A DNA stretch of 64,000 nt from Zanthoxylum bungeanum (lineage: Eukaryota > Streptophyta > Magnoliopsida > Sapindales > Rutaceae): the NCBI GenBank assembly GCA_019454045.1, contig SKCR01049650.1:308421-372420 (forward strand). The letters are read 5' to 3'. The position numbers and the translations under genes are program-made. The stretch's first letter is position 1, and each line of letters starts with the position of its first letter. The notes beneath the pieces were generated by a model. That model did no database searches, was not told where the DNA came from, and saw nothing but the letters and a program-made list of their open reading frames with translations. This document shows positions 21,806 through 33,611 of the stretch, one piece after another.

Positions 21806-21820
21806 TTAGGTTTGGGGGTG
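21806..21820 (+). other. Polypurine tract of A1-A2
   Basis: ttaggtttgggggtg directly before LTR A2. Identical tracts precede LTR B2 (31761-31775) and LTR A3 (35418-35432). This is the plus-strand priming signature of Athila elements. Confidence 0.85.
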
Positions 21821-23857
21821 TGATAAGCGGAAAATATATCAATATTTACCACCCATTTTACTTAATATTTTGTTTAGTTTCTCGGGTTTGATGAACTTTT
21901 TGATGTGTTTTAGTTTATTTTGCAAATAAAATAATATTGGGACTCCATAAAATCATTTAGGATGAAATGTGGGTCAAATAAGGGTAAAAATTGGACTTGA
22001 CATATTAATTTTGGAGATTGGAAACTTGAAAGGGCGTTCTAACGAAGTGCAGTTTCAGAAATTCCAGTTTTACGCAATTGTCGTAGTGTTGGCATAACTG
22101 TTTACTTTGATATCGGATTGAGCTGTATCAAGTTCGAGATTAAAGAAGACTCAAAGATATACTACTTTGAAGAACAAAATAATTTCGAATTCTGAATATT
22201 TCATGACCGAAATTGATGAAACATCCACAAGTGTGTTATGTGTAATTATTAAAGTCATTTTCAAAGTAAAAAATAAATAAAATAAATAAATAATAAAAAT
22301 AGTCAAGCTCCCACCAAACATGATAGAAATTAATAATGGATTTGGTGGAGCAATTACTGGAGCAATTAGTGGAGCAATTAGTGGAGGATTTGGTGGAGCA
22401 ATTGGTGGATGATTTGATGGAGGCAAAATTTTGGCTATAAATACCAAGTCATTTCATTTGTAAATTCATACTTTCTTCTTTGAAATTCCTTAAGAATAAC
22501 TAAAAAGATTGTATCTTGTTTGTTTATTTACAGCTTTCAGTAATTAATTTCCGATTTCACACTTTCTTTTCTTTACTTTTCAGTTTTTACTTTCCGTAAT
22601 TTACTTTTACGCATAATACTTTCTCTTCTTTATTTTTTCAGTTTTTACTTTTCAAGCAATGAGGAGGTAACTCCCCCTTGGTTGGGTAAAAGGTAAAACT
22701 TTTATTATTGCTATTTAGATTAATCTCCCTTAATTATAATATAATAAACCTGACTTAATGAGGATACCGCCATATTGTTCGGTTGTTAATTAATTATAAA
22801 TTGGTTTTAACCTGACTAAGCATGGATACCGCCTGGTTGGTCGGTTGGTAATTAATTATTAATTTGACTTAATCAGGATACCGCCTATATGGCTGATTGG
22901 TAATTATCACGCAAAGTTAATATATTATATTAAGGGAGATATCTAAAATAGTAGTAATAAAAGTGGATCCTCTAACCCCCAGCATTTTCTTTTATTGTAC
23001 TTTTACTTTATTTACTTTTAGCAATTTACTTTTCAGCAATTTACTTACCAGTAATTTACTTTCCAGTAATTTAATTTCCATAGTTTATTTTGTCTTTTCT
23101 TTTATTTTAGTTTTTACTTTCCGTAAATATGTGTCGTAACTAAGCCAGTTATCTGGGGTTGTGATGAAATTTAATATCACTGGTTTATAAGAGGTTAAAT
23201 TACAGTTTGGGTAATATAAAGTTTTATTTATTGAGCCTTAATCCTAATGCTTTTTATTAACTGGCATTAATAAAATTGAACTGGTAAACTTAAAATGGAC
23301 TTGGAAAAGGGATTTTAGGTTTAAGACCTTAAACTCAATAGCCCACGATCTTCCTTGAGGATTGATAACCCTTTAATAGATTTCCTTACAAGATAGGAAT
23401 ATACCTGTTGGGAGAGGGTAGCCATAATTGGAACTTAATCTTAATGACTTCAGATAATTTGGTTAACATATGAATATGATTAATTGGGTTATAATGGGTA
23501 TTTGTATTTGACCATCGGAAGAGGCTCTTACATAATTTCGTGTTCCAGGTTAATAAACCAATATATTACACAAACGTAAAATAACCACTTCATCTTTTAA
23601 AAAGTTATTGGAAGGATTCACAACCCTAGATAGTTTTATAAATTTGAATTTTCTTCAATCTATTTTCAAGCAATTTTATTTAATTTTTTTAATTTTAAAG
23701 TCACCACACAATCAAACAATCAATCCATTAGATACTTGTAAACATTTAACTTCATAAATTGATAACAAAAGGTTTTAAGTTCTCGTGGGATCGATACTTT
23801 TTATACTACTTGAACGATACGTGCGCTTGCGTTATATGCATGTGATTACGCCGGTCA
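21821..23857 (+). repeat. LTR A2, shared middle LTR (2,037 bp)
   Basis: Uninterrupted reference copy: TGATAAGCGG...CGCCGGTCA. TATAAATA at 22435-22442. A 12-bp minisatellite (ggagcaattagt-type) at about 22335-22415 lies just upstream. It is preceded by a PPT and followed by a PBS, so it acts as 3' LTR of one unit and 5' LTR of the next. Confidence 0.93.
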
Positions 23858-23863
23858 AGTTTT

Positions 23864-23881
23864 TGGCACCGTTGCCGGGGA
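23864..23881 (+). other. Primer binding site, tRNA-Asp type (A2-A3)
   Basis: TGGCACCGTTGCCGGGGA, 6 nt after LTR A2. One transition from the tRNA-Asp complement. Confidence 0.85.
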
Positions 23882-23990
23882 CTTATTTATCTTTCACTAT
23901 TAGTTTTGAGGTTAGATACATTTACTTGTATCTAATTTTCTTTTTACTTATTGTTTTTGTTTTCACTTGTTTCAGGTTCTCAGACACTAC

Positions 23991-26241
23991 ATGAGACGAA
24001 CCAGAAGCTTTGAACTCTGACTGCTTGACCTAGAGATTGAAAGAACCATCAGACAGTTGAGAAGGGAAAGGCGAGAAGGCTAAGAAGCAATCGTTAACAT
24101 GGAACCTGAACCTTTGGACGTTGCACCACCAATTCCCATTCGAGATAGAACCATTCCTGTGGTTGATGAACTCTTTTCTTGTATTGTACTTTCTTCATTA
24201 CCAGCAAATGCGTGTGACATCAAAACATGCATTTAGATGATTCAGCAATCAGTTCAGTTCGAGGGGAATGCAACTGAAGATCCTAATGCCCATATCAGCA
24301 ACTTCCTGGAAGTTTGCGGTACTTTCAACTACAATCGAGCAGCTGAAGAAGCTATGAGACTGCGAGTTTTTCCATATTCCTTGAAAGACAAGGCCAAAGC
24401 TTGGCTACATTCACTACCAGCAGGTTCCATCATAACTTGGAACACTCTAGCCACAAAATTCCTTGCAAAGTACTTTCCACCAGCCAGAACTGTAAAGTTG
24501 AGGAATGACATCACATCTTTTGTACAACAAGATTCATAATCCCTTTACGAAGCTTGGGAAAGGTACAAAGATTTACTCCGAAAATATCCTCACCATGAGA
24601 TTGTAAAATGGCCACAAGTCCAAACCTTCTACAATGGACTTTCTGGAATAATGAGAACCACAATTGATGCTGTTGCTGGAGGAGCTTTAATGGAAAAAAG
24701 AGAAGATCAAGCCTGAGACTTAATTGAAGAAATGGCCAACAACAACTCCTTGTGGGCAACAGAAAGGACCTTGATTCAACGAATTGCTGAAATTTATTAA
24801 GTTGGAGCCAACACTCCAGTGAATGCCAAGCTGGATTCGATATGCAAATTCATGGAAACTCTCAGCATGCAAGTTAATACTGGATCCACAAGTTCACCAT
24901 ATGGAGGAGCACTAGAGCCAAACCAACATAAAGAGACGGTGAATTATGTCAATAATTTCAACAGACAATGGAACAATGTATATTCCAACACCTACAACCC
25001 AGGGTGGATGAATCATCCCAATTTCGCATGGAGCAACAATTCAGGGCAAATGAACAATCCACCACCAGGATTCCAACAGCAAAACAAAGGCCAGGAGTAT
25101 GACAAAGAAACAGGAATAACAGAAGTGCTGACCCACTTGAAAAATATAGAAGCAAAACACGACTCTCAAGCAGCTAGGTATGATGCTTTGTTTCAATCCC
25201 AAGCAGCATTAATTCAAAGTCAATATGCATCTATCAAAGCACTGGAGAATCAAATTGGACAACTGGCCAATGCTCAGAGTTACAAACCACCAGGTAACCT
25301 TCCTAGCAACACTAAACCAAATCTAAGAAACATGGGGAATGAGCAATGTCATACCATCATGTTAAAAAGCGGTACTGAAATTATCAAAAATGTTGGAGTC
25401 AAGGCAACTGTTGAGGAAGTTCCAAATGAAGCAACGAAGCAGTTCCATAGATGGAGGAAAAAGAAGCAAAGGAAAAAGATCAAGAAAAAATCACTATACC
25501 TCCACTTTTTCCACAACGTCTCTAGAAGAATAAACTAGACAAGCAGTTTTCTCGATTCCTTAAGATCTTTAAAAAGCTACATATCAACATCCCATTTGCA
25601 GAAGCCTTGGAAGAAATGCCCAACTATGTCAAATTCATGAAAGATATTCTTTCACGAAAGAGAAGATTGAGAGATTATGAGACAATTGCATTGTCAGAAG
25701 AATGCAGCGCCATCATTTAGAGGAAGCTTCCCCTAAAGTTGAAAGATCCTGGCAGTTTCACTGTTCCTTGCACCATAGGAGAACATGACTTCGGTAAGGC
25801 TTTGTGTGATCTAGGTGCGAGTGTTAACTTGATGCCTTTTTCTATTTTTAGGAAACTGCAGATTGGAGAAACAATGCCTACCTAAGTCTCTCTACAACTT
25901 GCTGATAGAATGCTCGTATTTCCGAGAGGTGTAGTTGAAGATGTGATGGTCAAAGTTGACAAATTCATTTTCCCAACATATTTTTTATTATCCTTGATAT
26001 GGAGGAAGACGAAGACGTGCCGATCATCCTCGGGAGACCATTATTGGCTACAAGACGAACAATTATTGATGTACAAAAAGGAAAACTAACCATGAGGGTA
26101 CATGACCAAAAGTAACATTCAATGTTTTCAAAGCCATGAATTTCCTGGATGATGAAAAGAAGGAGGAATGTTTCAGACTTGATGTGATACATAGTACCAT
26201 CCAGACCTGCGATGCAATGCAAAGTTCTACTGACAAACTTA
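23991..26241 (+). pseudogene. Athila-type gag-protease, second copy (split by B)
   Basis: Colinear with 17744 onward. The ATG at 23991 is followed by the same TGA at codon 10 (24018-24020) and the same TGA at codon 242 (24714-24716) as the first copy. Gag motifs are present in 24237-24539 (FPYSLKDKAKAWLHSLPAGS) and 24819-25400 (HPNFAWSNN, LENQIGQLANAQ). A frameshift at about 25425 follows. The protease remnant at 25539-26110 keeps LCDLGASVNLMP and LGRPLLA but has several stops and indels. The frame is cut at 26241 by element B and resumes at 33607 within the same linker. Confidence 0.82.
26237..26241. repeat. Target-site duplication of element B (left), ACTTA
   Basis: Repeated at 33607-33611. 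The first Athila copy has a single acttaaagcatg here (about 19990), proving a clean insertion. Confidence 0.95.
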
Positions 26242-26497
26242 TGATGAGTGGTAATTATATCAATATTTACCACTTATTTGACCAAATATTTTGTATACTT
26301 TCTCGAGTTTTATGAACGTTTTGATATGTTTTATTGTTATTTTGCAGATAAATAAAGTTTGGGAAGCATTTGAAGCAATTTGGGGCAAAAATAGACAAAA
26401 ATGACGCAAAAGGGCATTTTGGTAATTAGGCCCGTCGTGACGCGCTTGCCGCGTCGCGACGTCTAACGTGCGCCGCATCATACTAACCTGCGTCGGG

Positions 26498-26765
26498 GAC
26501 ACGTGTCAAAATCTGAGAAATTTGACTTGCTAACGTGTGCCGTGCCACGTGTCATCATCACAGAAGATCCTCTATCATGCGTCGTGACACGTGTCACAAT
26601 CATATGGTGCAGACACTCCGCATGACACGTGTCATCTTCTGAATGGACCGCATCTTCTGTGAATCACTGTCTTCCACGTGTCAACATGTCATTGGACCGA
26701 TCATACCGCGTGCCACATGTCATAATTCTATTGGGCCGACGAAATCTGCGTGCCACGTCAGCAAC
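26498..26765. promoter_or_regulatory. G-box/ABRE-like array in LTR B1
   Basis: Five perfect CACGTG cores at 26500, 26546, 26588, 26626 and 26675 (spacing 46, 42, 38, 49), mostly in the extended palindrome GACACGTGTC or CCACGTGTCA. Degenerate copies are at about 26714 (CACATG) and 26754 (CACGTC). The array is 100-360 bp upstream of the TATA box. G-boxes bind plant bZIP and bHLH factors (light, ABA, stress). In LTR B2 four of the five are intact (32015, 32103, 32141, 32190). Confidence 0.8.
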
Positions 26766-26859
26766 TACCAGGTCAACGCGCTTCAGATCCCGTGTAACTA
26801 GCTTGGCGTCGCTACGTAAGAAGGAATTAGGCGTTGCGACGTGAGCCTGCTCAGCTGCC

Positions 26860-26866
26860 TATAAAT
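26860..26866 (+). promoter_or_regulatory. TATA box of LTR B1
   Basis: TATAAAT in ctgcctataaattgaag. Conserved at 32375 in LTR B2. Confidence 0.65.
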
Positions 26867-28141
26867 TGAAGCTTTCTGCACCTCATTTGGTGTGCTTTCC
26901 TTAGGATTTTTTCCTGATTTCATAGGATAGCATCTATTTTGTAATTTATTAATAATATTTAAATTATGTATTTTTATTTTTAATTTTTATTACAGCTTTT
27001 TATTTATTTTCTTTTATGTTTTGTAGTTAATTTTTCCGCTTGGGTAAAAGGTGAAACATTTAATATAATTATCTAGGTTAATCTTACTTAATTATAATAT
27101 TTAAATTATAATTTAACCGGATTAATTAATGGCAAACTTTTTTACCGCCTATATGGTCGGTTTAAATATAAATTACTTTACCGCCTATATGGCTGGTCTT
27201 TATGTGACAGATAATTATCGCCTATATGGCTGATGTAATTGGACTAAATGGATTACCGCCTTTATGGCTGGTTTTAAATGTTTAACATTATTAATTCCTG
27301 AGAAAGCAGAACATAAAATAATTTATATATTATAATAAGTAATATTCCTAGATATGAAATATTAAATGAGAGTCCTCTAACCCCAGCATTGTCTTTTATT
27401 CTAGAGAAGTGATGAAACACAATATTCACACACTTAATAATTGATTTTCTTTTTATGGGTAATTCTTTAGTTTGTTTATTGAGTCTTAAGCTTAATACTT
27501 CTTGTTGTCTGATCACCAATAAGATTGATGTTGTAAACTTAAAATGAACTTGACGAAGTGATTTTAGGTTTCAGTCTTAGATTCAATAACCCACGATCTT
27601 CCTTGAGGATATATAACCCTTTAATAGATTTCCTTACAAGATAGACATATACATGTCGGGCCGGGGTAGCCATAATTGGAACTTAATCTTAATGAATCCA
27701 GGTAATTTGTTTAACATAGACATATGATTTAATTGGATTACACTGGGTATGTGCAGCTGACCATCGACATAGGCTTTTGCATAATTTTGTGTTTCAGGTT
27801 AGCAAACTAATTTATTACACATATATAAGGGAATAAATTCATCATTAGAATAATATTGTGTGGATTCACAACCTTAGATCTTTGAGTATTTTGTTATTTT
27901 CCTTAGTATTTTCTTTTGTTTTTTTAAGTATTTTATTTATCAAATCCACATTCAACCAACCAAAAGTAATCATTCTCTTCTCCTATAATTAGACACATGT
28001 AAATAAATAGTATCAACAATTAATAACAACAATAGGAATTAAGTCATCGTGGGATCGATATTTTTATACTACTTGAACGATACGTGCGTTTGCGATATAC
28101 GCGTGTGATTATACTACTTTTTGTTTTCAGGTGGTTAAAAA

Positions 28142-29416
28142 ATGGAACATTATTGGGAGATTGAGAGATCACGAGCTTTACTAGAAGATACACCCCAAAT
28201 CTGGGAGCAACAGTCCGATTTTCTGAGGCCTGTTGTCCAGCCCAACAATTATCACTGGATGTCAGAACCAATCAATTCTACATTTGCTCAACAGAACGAA
28301 ATGGGGAGATGTGTAATATATTATGGTAACCACCCGAGCGATCAATATATATACCTTTCAGAGTGGCAGAATTATTGGAATCATTCAAGGTACGAAGAAC
28401 CATCCTATTTTCCATCTTATCCACCATCTACCTACGATCTTCATCAAGAACCAGAACCATCAGAGGAAGATCAGATGGTTAACATGCTCAAAAATTTGTT
28501 CAAGAAACAAGACAAAAAGTTGGATTCAATGCTTGAAACACACCAGAATCAACTCGAAAGTATTCAGAGACAATCAGAATCTATTCAAAGACTGACAGAT
28601 CAAACGAGATAATTAACAGAAAACCAGAGCTACATACCTCAAGAAACATTTTCAGATGAAACTGATGAAACCTTCGAGTACCAAGCATTTCACAATGACA
28701 TTTTAGAAGATGCGGAGGCTGAACAGAATCAACAACCAGAGGTATAAGATCAGGAACCCAATCCAGCAAATTTTCTATTTGATTTTTATTATTCGGACTC
28801 TGATGAGGATGAAGAAGCTGAGTTGTTTGTACCAACTGCATCAACAAATGAGGATGAAATTCTGTATCCTCAAAATAAAGATCTTGGAGCATTCATTGCA
28901 CAAATGTTTGAAGAAGATATATCTAAGCCAATCACATCAGCCTCAGAGGATGAAGACCTAATGTCAGACACATCTTTACATCCTCACGTTGATACTTCTA
29001 GAGCATGCATTTCACAGTTGACAGATGAAGAATTGAATGCGGAAATCCTAAAATATATCTGTGAAGAAAAGGTGGAGCAAGAAGCAGAGCAAATGGAGGA
29101 GCAAATGTCTGACCTTATTGAAGATCCACTGAATTCAGGCGAAACATCACTGTTTTGGGGAGTAAAGATCAGAGATATCGCCCAGAAACTTGACATAATG
29201 GAACTTCCATTCCAAGTCAAGCACCATACGAGACCTCCTGATTTTCTTTCTTTCTTTTCAGGAACCACTGGAGCGACAAAGATAAAAAATGTGGCACGAG
29301 CACTGAATGAGACAAAATTCTTTTTGCCACCTTACCGTTGGAAGAGACCCTTCAAAAGCAACGCTCATGGGATTATCTTTAATCGGACATCCAAAAGGAC
29401 GCTGAAACCTCATTGA
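28142..29416 (+). pseudogene. Unrecognised 425-codon ORF of element B, two stops
   Basis: One frame from ATG (MEHYWEIERSRALLEDTPQ) to TGA at 29414-29416, interrupted by TAA at 28610-28612 and TAA at 28745-28747. There is no frameshift. Features: a Trp/Tyr-rich N-terminal part; a Pro-rich stretch (SYFPSYPPSTYDLHQ); a coiled coil (LKNLFKKQDKKLDSMLETHQ, about residues 120-155) reminiscent of the tail of Athila gag; an acidic central region (DSDEDEEAELF); and a basic C-terminal part (PPYRWKRPFKSNAHG). I recognise no enzyme domain. The leader ends in a 3'-splice-like ttgttttcagg just before the ATG, as in the Athila A leader (tgtttcagg). It may be a derived gag or a novel element protein; function unknown. 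Confidence 0.6.
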
Positions 29417-31760
29417 CAGATGGATTTGAGTCACGTCTGGCTGAAGACTTAAAATTCAGCGCTAGCAGGGAGGCAACCTATGCAATTTGTTGTAAATTTT
29501 GTTTCCATATTTTGTGTATACATGTCGTATAATTTTTAATTTGTGTTATTTTTGCAGGAAAATAAAGACGGAATATTTTAGGACAAAGCAAGCCAGTGCA
29601 AGCGAGATTTTCAACAAAATAAATTTGACAAAATCGCGAGGATATAAAGTTAATCCAGTAAAGACGGTCGAGTAAGGAGTCAGCTCTTGAGACGCGTCTA
29701 AGTGGTTTTATTCGTCGAAAGACTTGATTTTGCCCAACAAAAAAAAAACTCGCGTCGCAACACGAAAACCCTGCGTGTCGCGACACAGAAGCCTCAAAAC
29801 ACAAACCCTGGAGTCGCAACGCGTATTCGATATCTGGACTTAAACCAGCAGCCTCCAGTCAGTTTCTGCACTTCTCACCTTCATCTTCTCGGCATTTCCT
29901 CTCAAAAGTCACCAAATCCAGCCAACTAAACACTGAAATCTTCATCTGAAATCATCAAAACTCACCAAATCAAGCGAACAACCTCAAACTCCTATCATCT
30001 CCCTCAATTTTTCCCATCTCAACCCACGGCCGAGACCACTCAACCCACGGCCGAAACACTGATTTTTTCCTCTAATACCCACAGCCGAGACACTTATTCT
30101 CCCTCAAGTACCCACGGCCGAGACCCTCCATCTTCAGATCCCGTTCTTCAATGCCAAAAAATCATCATTCAAAGGCCAACATCGTGAGTGGTAAAATCGT
30201 TCTTCACTCTTCATTATTTTTAAATTTCCGAATTACAAATGGGGATAGCCGAAAATTGAAAGAGTTTGTGGTTGATTAATTTTGTTGAAATTGGAGGGTT
30301 GTGAACTTGGAAGTTTGGCAGTGAGTAATTGGCAGATTTCTGATTTGAGGATTGACTGATCGATTGAATTTCGTAGAATTGGGGGCGAAGTTTGACATTG
30401 TTGTGATTTTTGAAGCGTTAGTTTTAGGGTGAATTTGGGGAAATTTTGAGTTTTTAGAGGAGACCCTGTCGAAAATTTTTACTGCAAAATGGCACCGAAG
30501 AGTTTCTAAACTCTTCTTCTACTCTTTAAGACATTGGGGACAATATCTCATTTAGGTTTGGGGGAGGGAATTAGTTGATCAGTATCTTGTTTTTAGTTGT
30601 GTGTTGTTTTTATTTTTAGTCCAAAATTTTCCGAAAATTACAAAAAAATTGAATTTTTTCAAAAATTACAAAATATTTTGCGTTTTTGTGTTTTTATTTT
30701 GACTAAAAGGGTGAAATTGGTGAAATATAGCTGTGTAAGGAGTTCCCACTCCTGATACGTATTTTAACCAATTTTCGAAATAATTTAATTTTTGTTTATT
30801 TCCTTTTGAGTTATTTAATTTGTGAATTCTCCATAAAACTGACTAAAGTGAATCTTCATATGCTCAGTTGGCAGGTATTATCAACATACATGGTAACATA
30901 CGGACATGAGCTGTAATTGAAAAGTTTGTAATATTCAGTGCTCTAGTTTAATTGGAGGAAACATCTAAAAAAGTGATGGAGTAAAAAAAAACGCCTGAGA
31001 TCCGAGTAATTAAGTCTGTAAGGGTGTCTTAACACCTAGTGCCCTAAAGCCAACTGGTTTGGGAGTCACTGGCCCAAAGCTCGCTACATGAATCAAAGAT
31101 GTTGCCAAATAAATATATATATCTGAAGTCTGAGTAATTAAGTCCGTAGGGGTGTCTTAACATCTGGTGCCCTAAAGCCAACTAGTTTGGGAGCCACCTG
31201 CCCAAAGCTCGTTACATAGATTGAAGATATTGTATATAAATAAAAAATAAAATCAAAAATCAAAGAAAAAATTAGAAAAAATTATTCCATTGCTACAAAA
31301 AGGTGTGAAATCTGATAGAACTTTAGGATAAAAATATTATTCTCTTATCAACTGCACTTGTGACTGTTGTGGGCAAAAATGAGTTGATTAATATTTTGTT
31401 GGCTGTGTATATGGAGAATGGTAAAAAATAATTGGAAGATTTACTTATTCGGTAATTTAGAAAGAAAGAAAACAACTAGAAACTTGGAGTAGAAGTTTCA
31501 CCTAATTAGTCACTAACTTCTTTATTCTCTTTTCTCTTGTCTTTTTACTTTTGTGTGCATTAGTTTTACTATCTTTTTACTTTTATAAGACGTTTGTGGG
31601 TATGGTCGCTGTAAACCCTCACGAGACTAAAACTCATCCATTAGGGACACCTAGGGTTTTAAAGGCTTGTTGCATTTTCTAAATGCAACCGTGATCCATA
31701 CGAAAGTGGCTTAGCTTAATTTTATTTTATTTTGTGTTTTGCTCGAGGATTAACAAAATG
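29417..31760 (+). other. 3' non-coding region of element B
   Basis: Starts with the block shared with A (gcgctagcagggaggcaacc at 29460-29479). 29540-30480 is specific to B and includes a run of about four 'acccacggccgaga' units (30021-30126) and a short start-like atgccaaaaaatcatc at 30151 that soon hits stops. From 30520 it again matches A (cattggggacaatatctcat..tttgggggag) with the duplicated hairpin motif (30995-31220). Nothing coding is supported. Confidence 0.6.
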
Positions 31761-31775
31761 TTAGGTTTGGGGGTG
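31761..31775 (+). other. Polypurine tract of element B
   Basis: ttaggtttgggggtg immediately before LTR B2, identical to the tracts of A. Confidence 0.85.
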
Positions 31776-33606
31776 TGATGAGTGGTAATTATATCACTAT
31801 TTTCCACTCATTTCACCTAATATTTTGTATAGTTTCTCGAGTTTTATGAACGTTTTGATATGTTTTATTGTTATTTTGCAGATAAATAAAGTTTGAGAGG
31901 CATTGGAAGCAATTTGGGGCCAAAATAGACAAAAATGACTCAAAATGGTATTTTGGTAATTAGGCGCGTCGTGACTTCTAACGTGCGCCGCATCATGCTA
32001 ACCTGCGTCGGGGACACGTGTCAAAATCTGAGAAATTTGACTTGCTAACGTGCGTCGTGCCACATGTCATCATCACAGAAGATCCGCTAACATGCACCGT
32101 GACACGTGTCACAATCATATTGTGCCGACACTCCTCTTGACACGTGTCATCTTCTGAATGGACCGCATCATCCGTGAATCACCGTCTGCCACGTGTCAAC
32201 ATGTCATTGGACCGATCATACCGCGTGCCACATGTCATAATTTTATTGGGCCGACGAAATCCGCGTGCCACGTCAGCAATGACCAGGTCAACGCGCTTCA
32301 GATCCCGTGTAACCAGCTTGGCGTCGCTACGTAAGAAGGAATTTGGCATCGCAACGCAAGCCTGCTCAGCTGCCTATAAATTGAAGCTTTCTGCACCTCA
32401 TTTGGTGTGATTTCTTTTGGATTTTTTCCCTAATTTCATAGGATATCATTTATTTTGTAATTTATTAATAATATTTAAATTATGTATTTTTTAAAAAAAA
32501 AAATTATTACAACTTTTTATTTATTTACTTTTATGTTTCGTACTTAATTTTTCCGCTAGGGTAAAAAGTGAAACATTTAATATAATTATATAGGTTAATC
32601 TTACTTAATTATAATATTTAAATTATAATTTAATCTGATTAATTAATGACAAACTTTATTACCGCCTATATGGTCGGTTTAAATATAAATTATTTTACCG
32701 CCTATATGGCTGGTCTTTATGTGACATATAATTACCGCCTATATGGCTGGTGTAATTGGACTAAATGGATTACCACCTTTTTGGCTGGTTTTAAATGTTT
32801 AACATTATTAATTCCTGAGAAAGCAGAACATAAAATAATTTATATATTATAATAAGTAAGATTCCTAGATATGAAATATTAAATGTGAATCCTCTAACCC
32901 CAGCATTGTCTTTTATTCTAGGGAAGTGATGAAACACAATATTCACACACTTAATAATTGATTTTCTTTTTATGGGTAATTCTTTAGTTTGTTTATTGAG
33001 TCTTAAGCTTAATGCTTCTTGTTGTCTGATCACCAATAAGATTGATGTGGTAAACTTAAAATGAACTTGACGAAGGGATTTTAGGTTTCAGCCTTAGATA
33101 CATTAGATTTCCTTAATCTTACAGAATATACATATACTTGTCGGGCGGGGGTAGCGATAATTGGAACTTAATCTTAGTGAATCCATGTAATTTGGTTAAC
33201 ATAGACATATGGTTTAATTGGATTACACTAGGTATGTGCAGCTGACCATCGACATAGGCTTTTGAATAATTTCGTGTTTCAGGTTAGCAAACTAATTTAT
33301 TACACATGTATAAGGGAATCAATTCATCATTAGAATAATATTGTGTGGATTCACAACCTTAGATCTTTGAGTCTTTTGTTATTTTCCTTAGTATTTTCTT
33401 TTGTGTCTTTAAGTGTTTTATTTATCAAATCCACAATCAACCAACCAAAAGCAATCATTATCTTCTCCATATAATTAGATACTTGTAAATAAATAGTATC
33501 AACAATTAAAAACAACAATAGGAATTAAGTCCTCGTGGGATCGATATTTTTATACTACTTGAACGATACGTGCGCTTGCGTTATACGCGTGTGATTACGC
33601 CGGTCA
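31776..33606 (+). repeat. LTR B2
   Basis: Second B LTR, TGATGAGTGG...CGCCGGTCA, about 1.83 kb. Relative to B1 it has a deletion around 33100-33125, one lost G-box (CACATG at about 32061) and scattered substitutions. Confidence 0.9.
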
Positions 33607-33611
33607 ACTTA
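33607..33611. repeat. Target-site duplication of element B (right), ACTTA
   Basis: Exact copy of 26237-26241, directly after LTR B2. The Athila linker continues with aagcatgtcaattgccc. Confidence 0.95.

Larger units (their letters stand above)
12924..23857 (+). mobile_element. Athila-like element A1-A2, RT/RNase H/integrase-core deleted
   Basis: 5' LTR A1 (12924-14168 plus 16900-17610, split by solo LTR F), tRNA-Asp PBS, internal region 17611-21820, PPT and 3' LTR A2 (21821-23857). The interior carries gag, protease and the integrase C-terminus, but no RT, RNase H, integrase catalytic core or env-like gene. LTR A2 also serves as the 5' LTR of a second internal region, giving a three-LTR array. 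LTRs A1 and A2 differ at roughly 7% in their first 300 bp, so this is older than Tat-1 and E. Confidence 0.85.
26242..28111 (+). repeat. LTR B1
   Basis: TGATGAGTGG start after the TSD. Contains the G-box array, a TATA box at 26860, four 'accgcctatatggctgg' motifs (27145-27270), and a U5 tail shared with family A. It ends abruptly at gtgatta, lacking the last cgccggtca seen in LTR B2. Confidence 0.88.
26242..33606 (+). mobile_element. Athila-related non-autonomous element B
   Basis: 7,365 bp: LTR B1 (26242-28111), interior with one 425-codon frame (28142-29416), a long 3' non-coding region, PPT, LTR B2 (31776-33606) and a perfect TSD. It shares the LTR ends, U5 tail, PPT and post-ORF blocks with family A, but U3 and the ORF are different. 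It has no gag capsid domain, protease, RT or integrase that I recognise. The PBS and about 100 bp of leader are missing in this copy. Confidence 0.85.
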
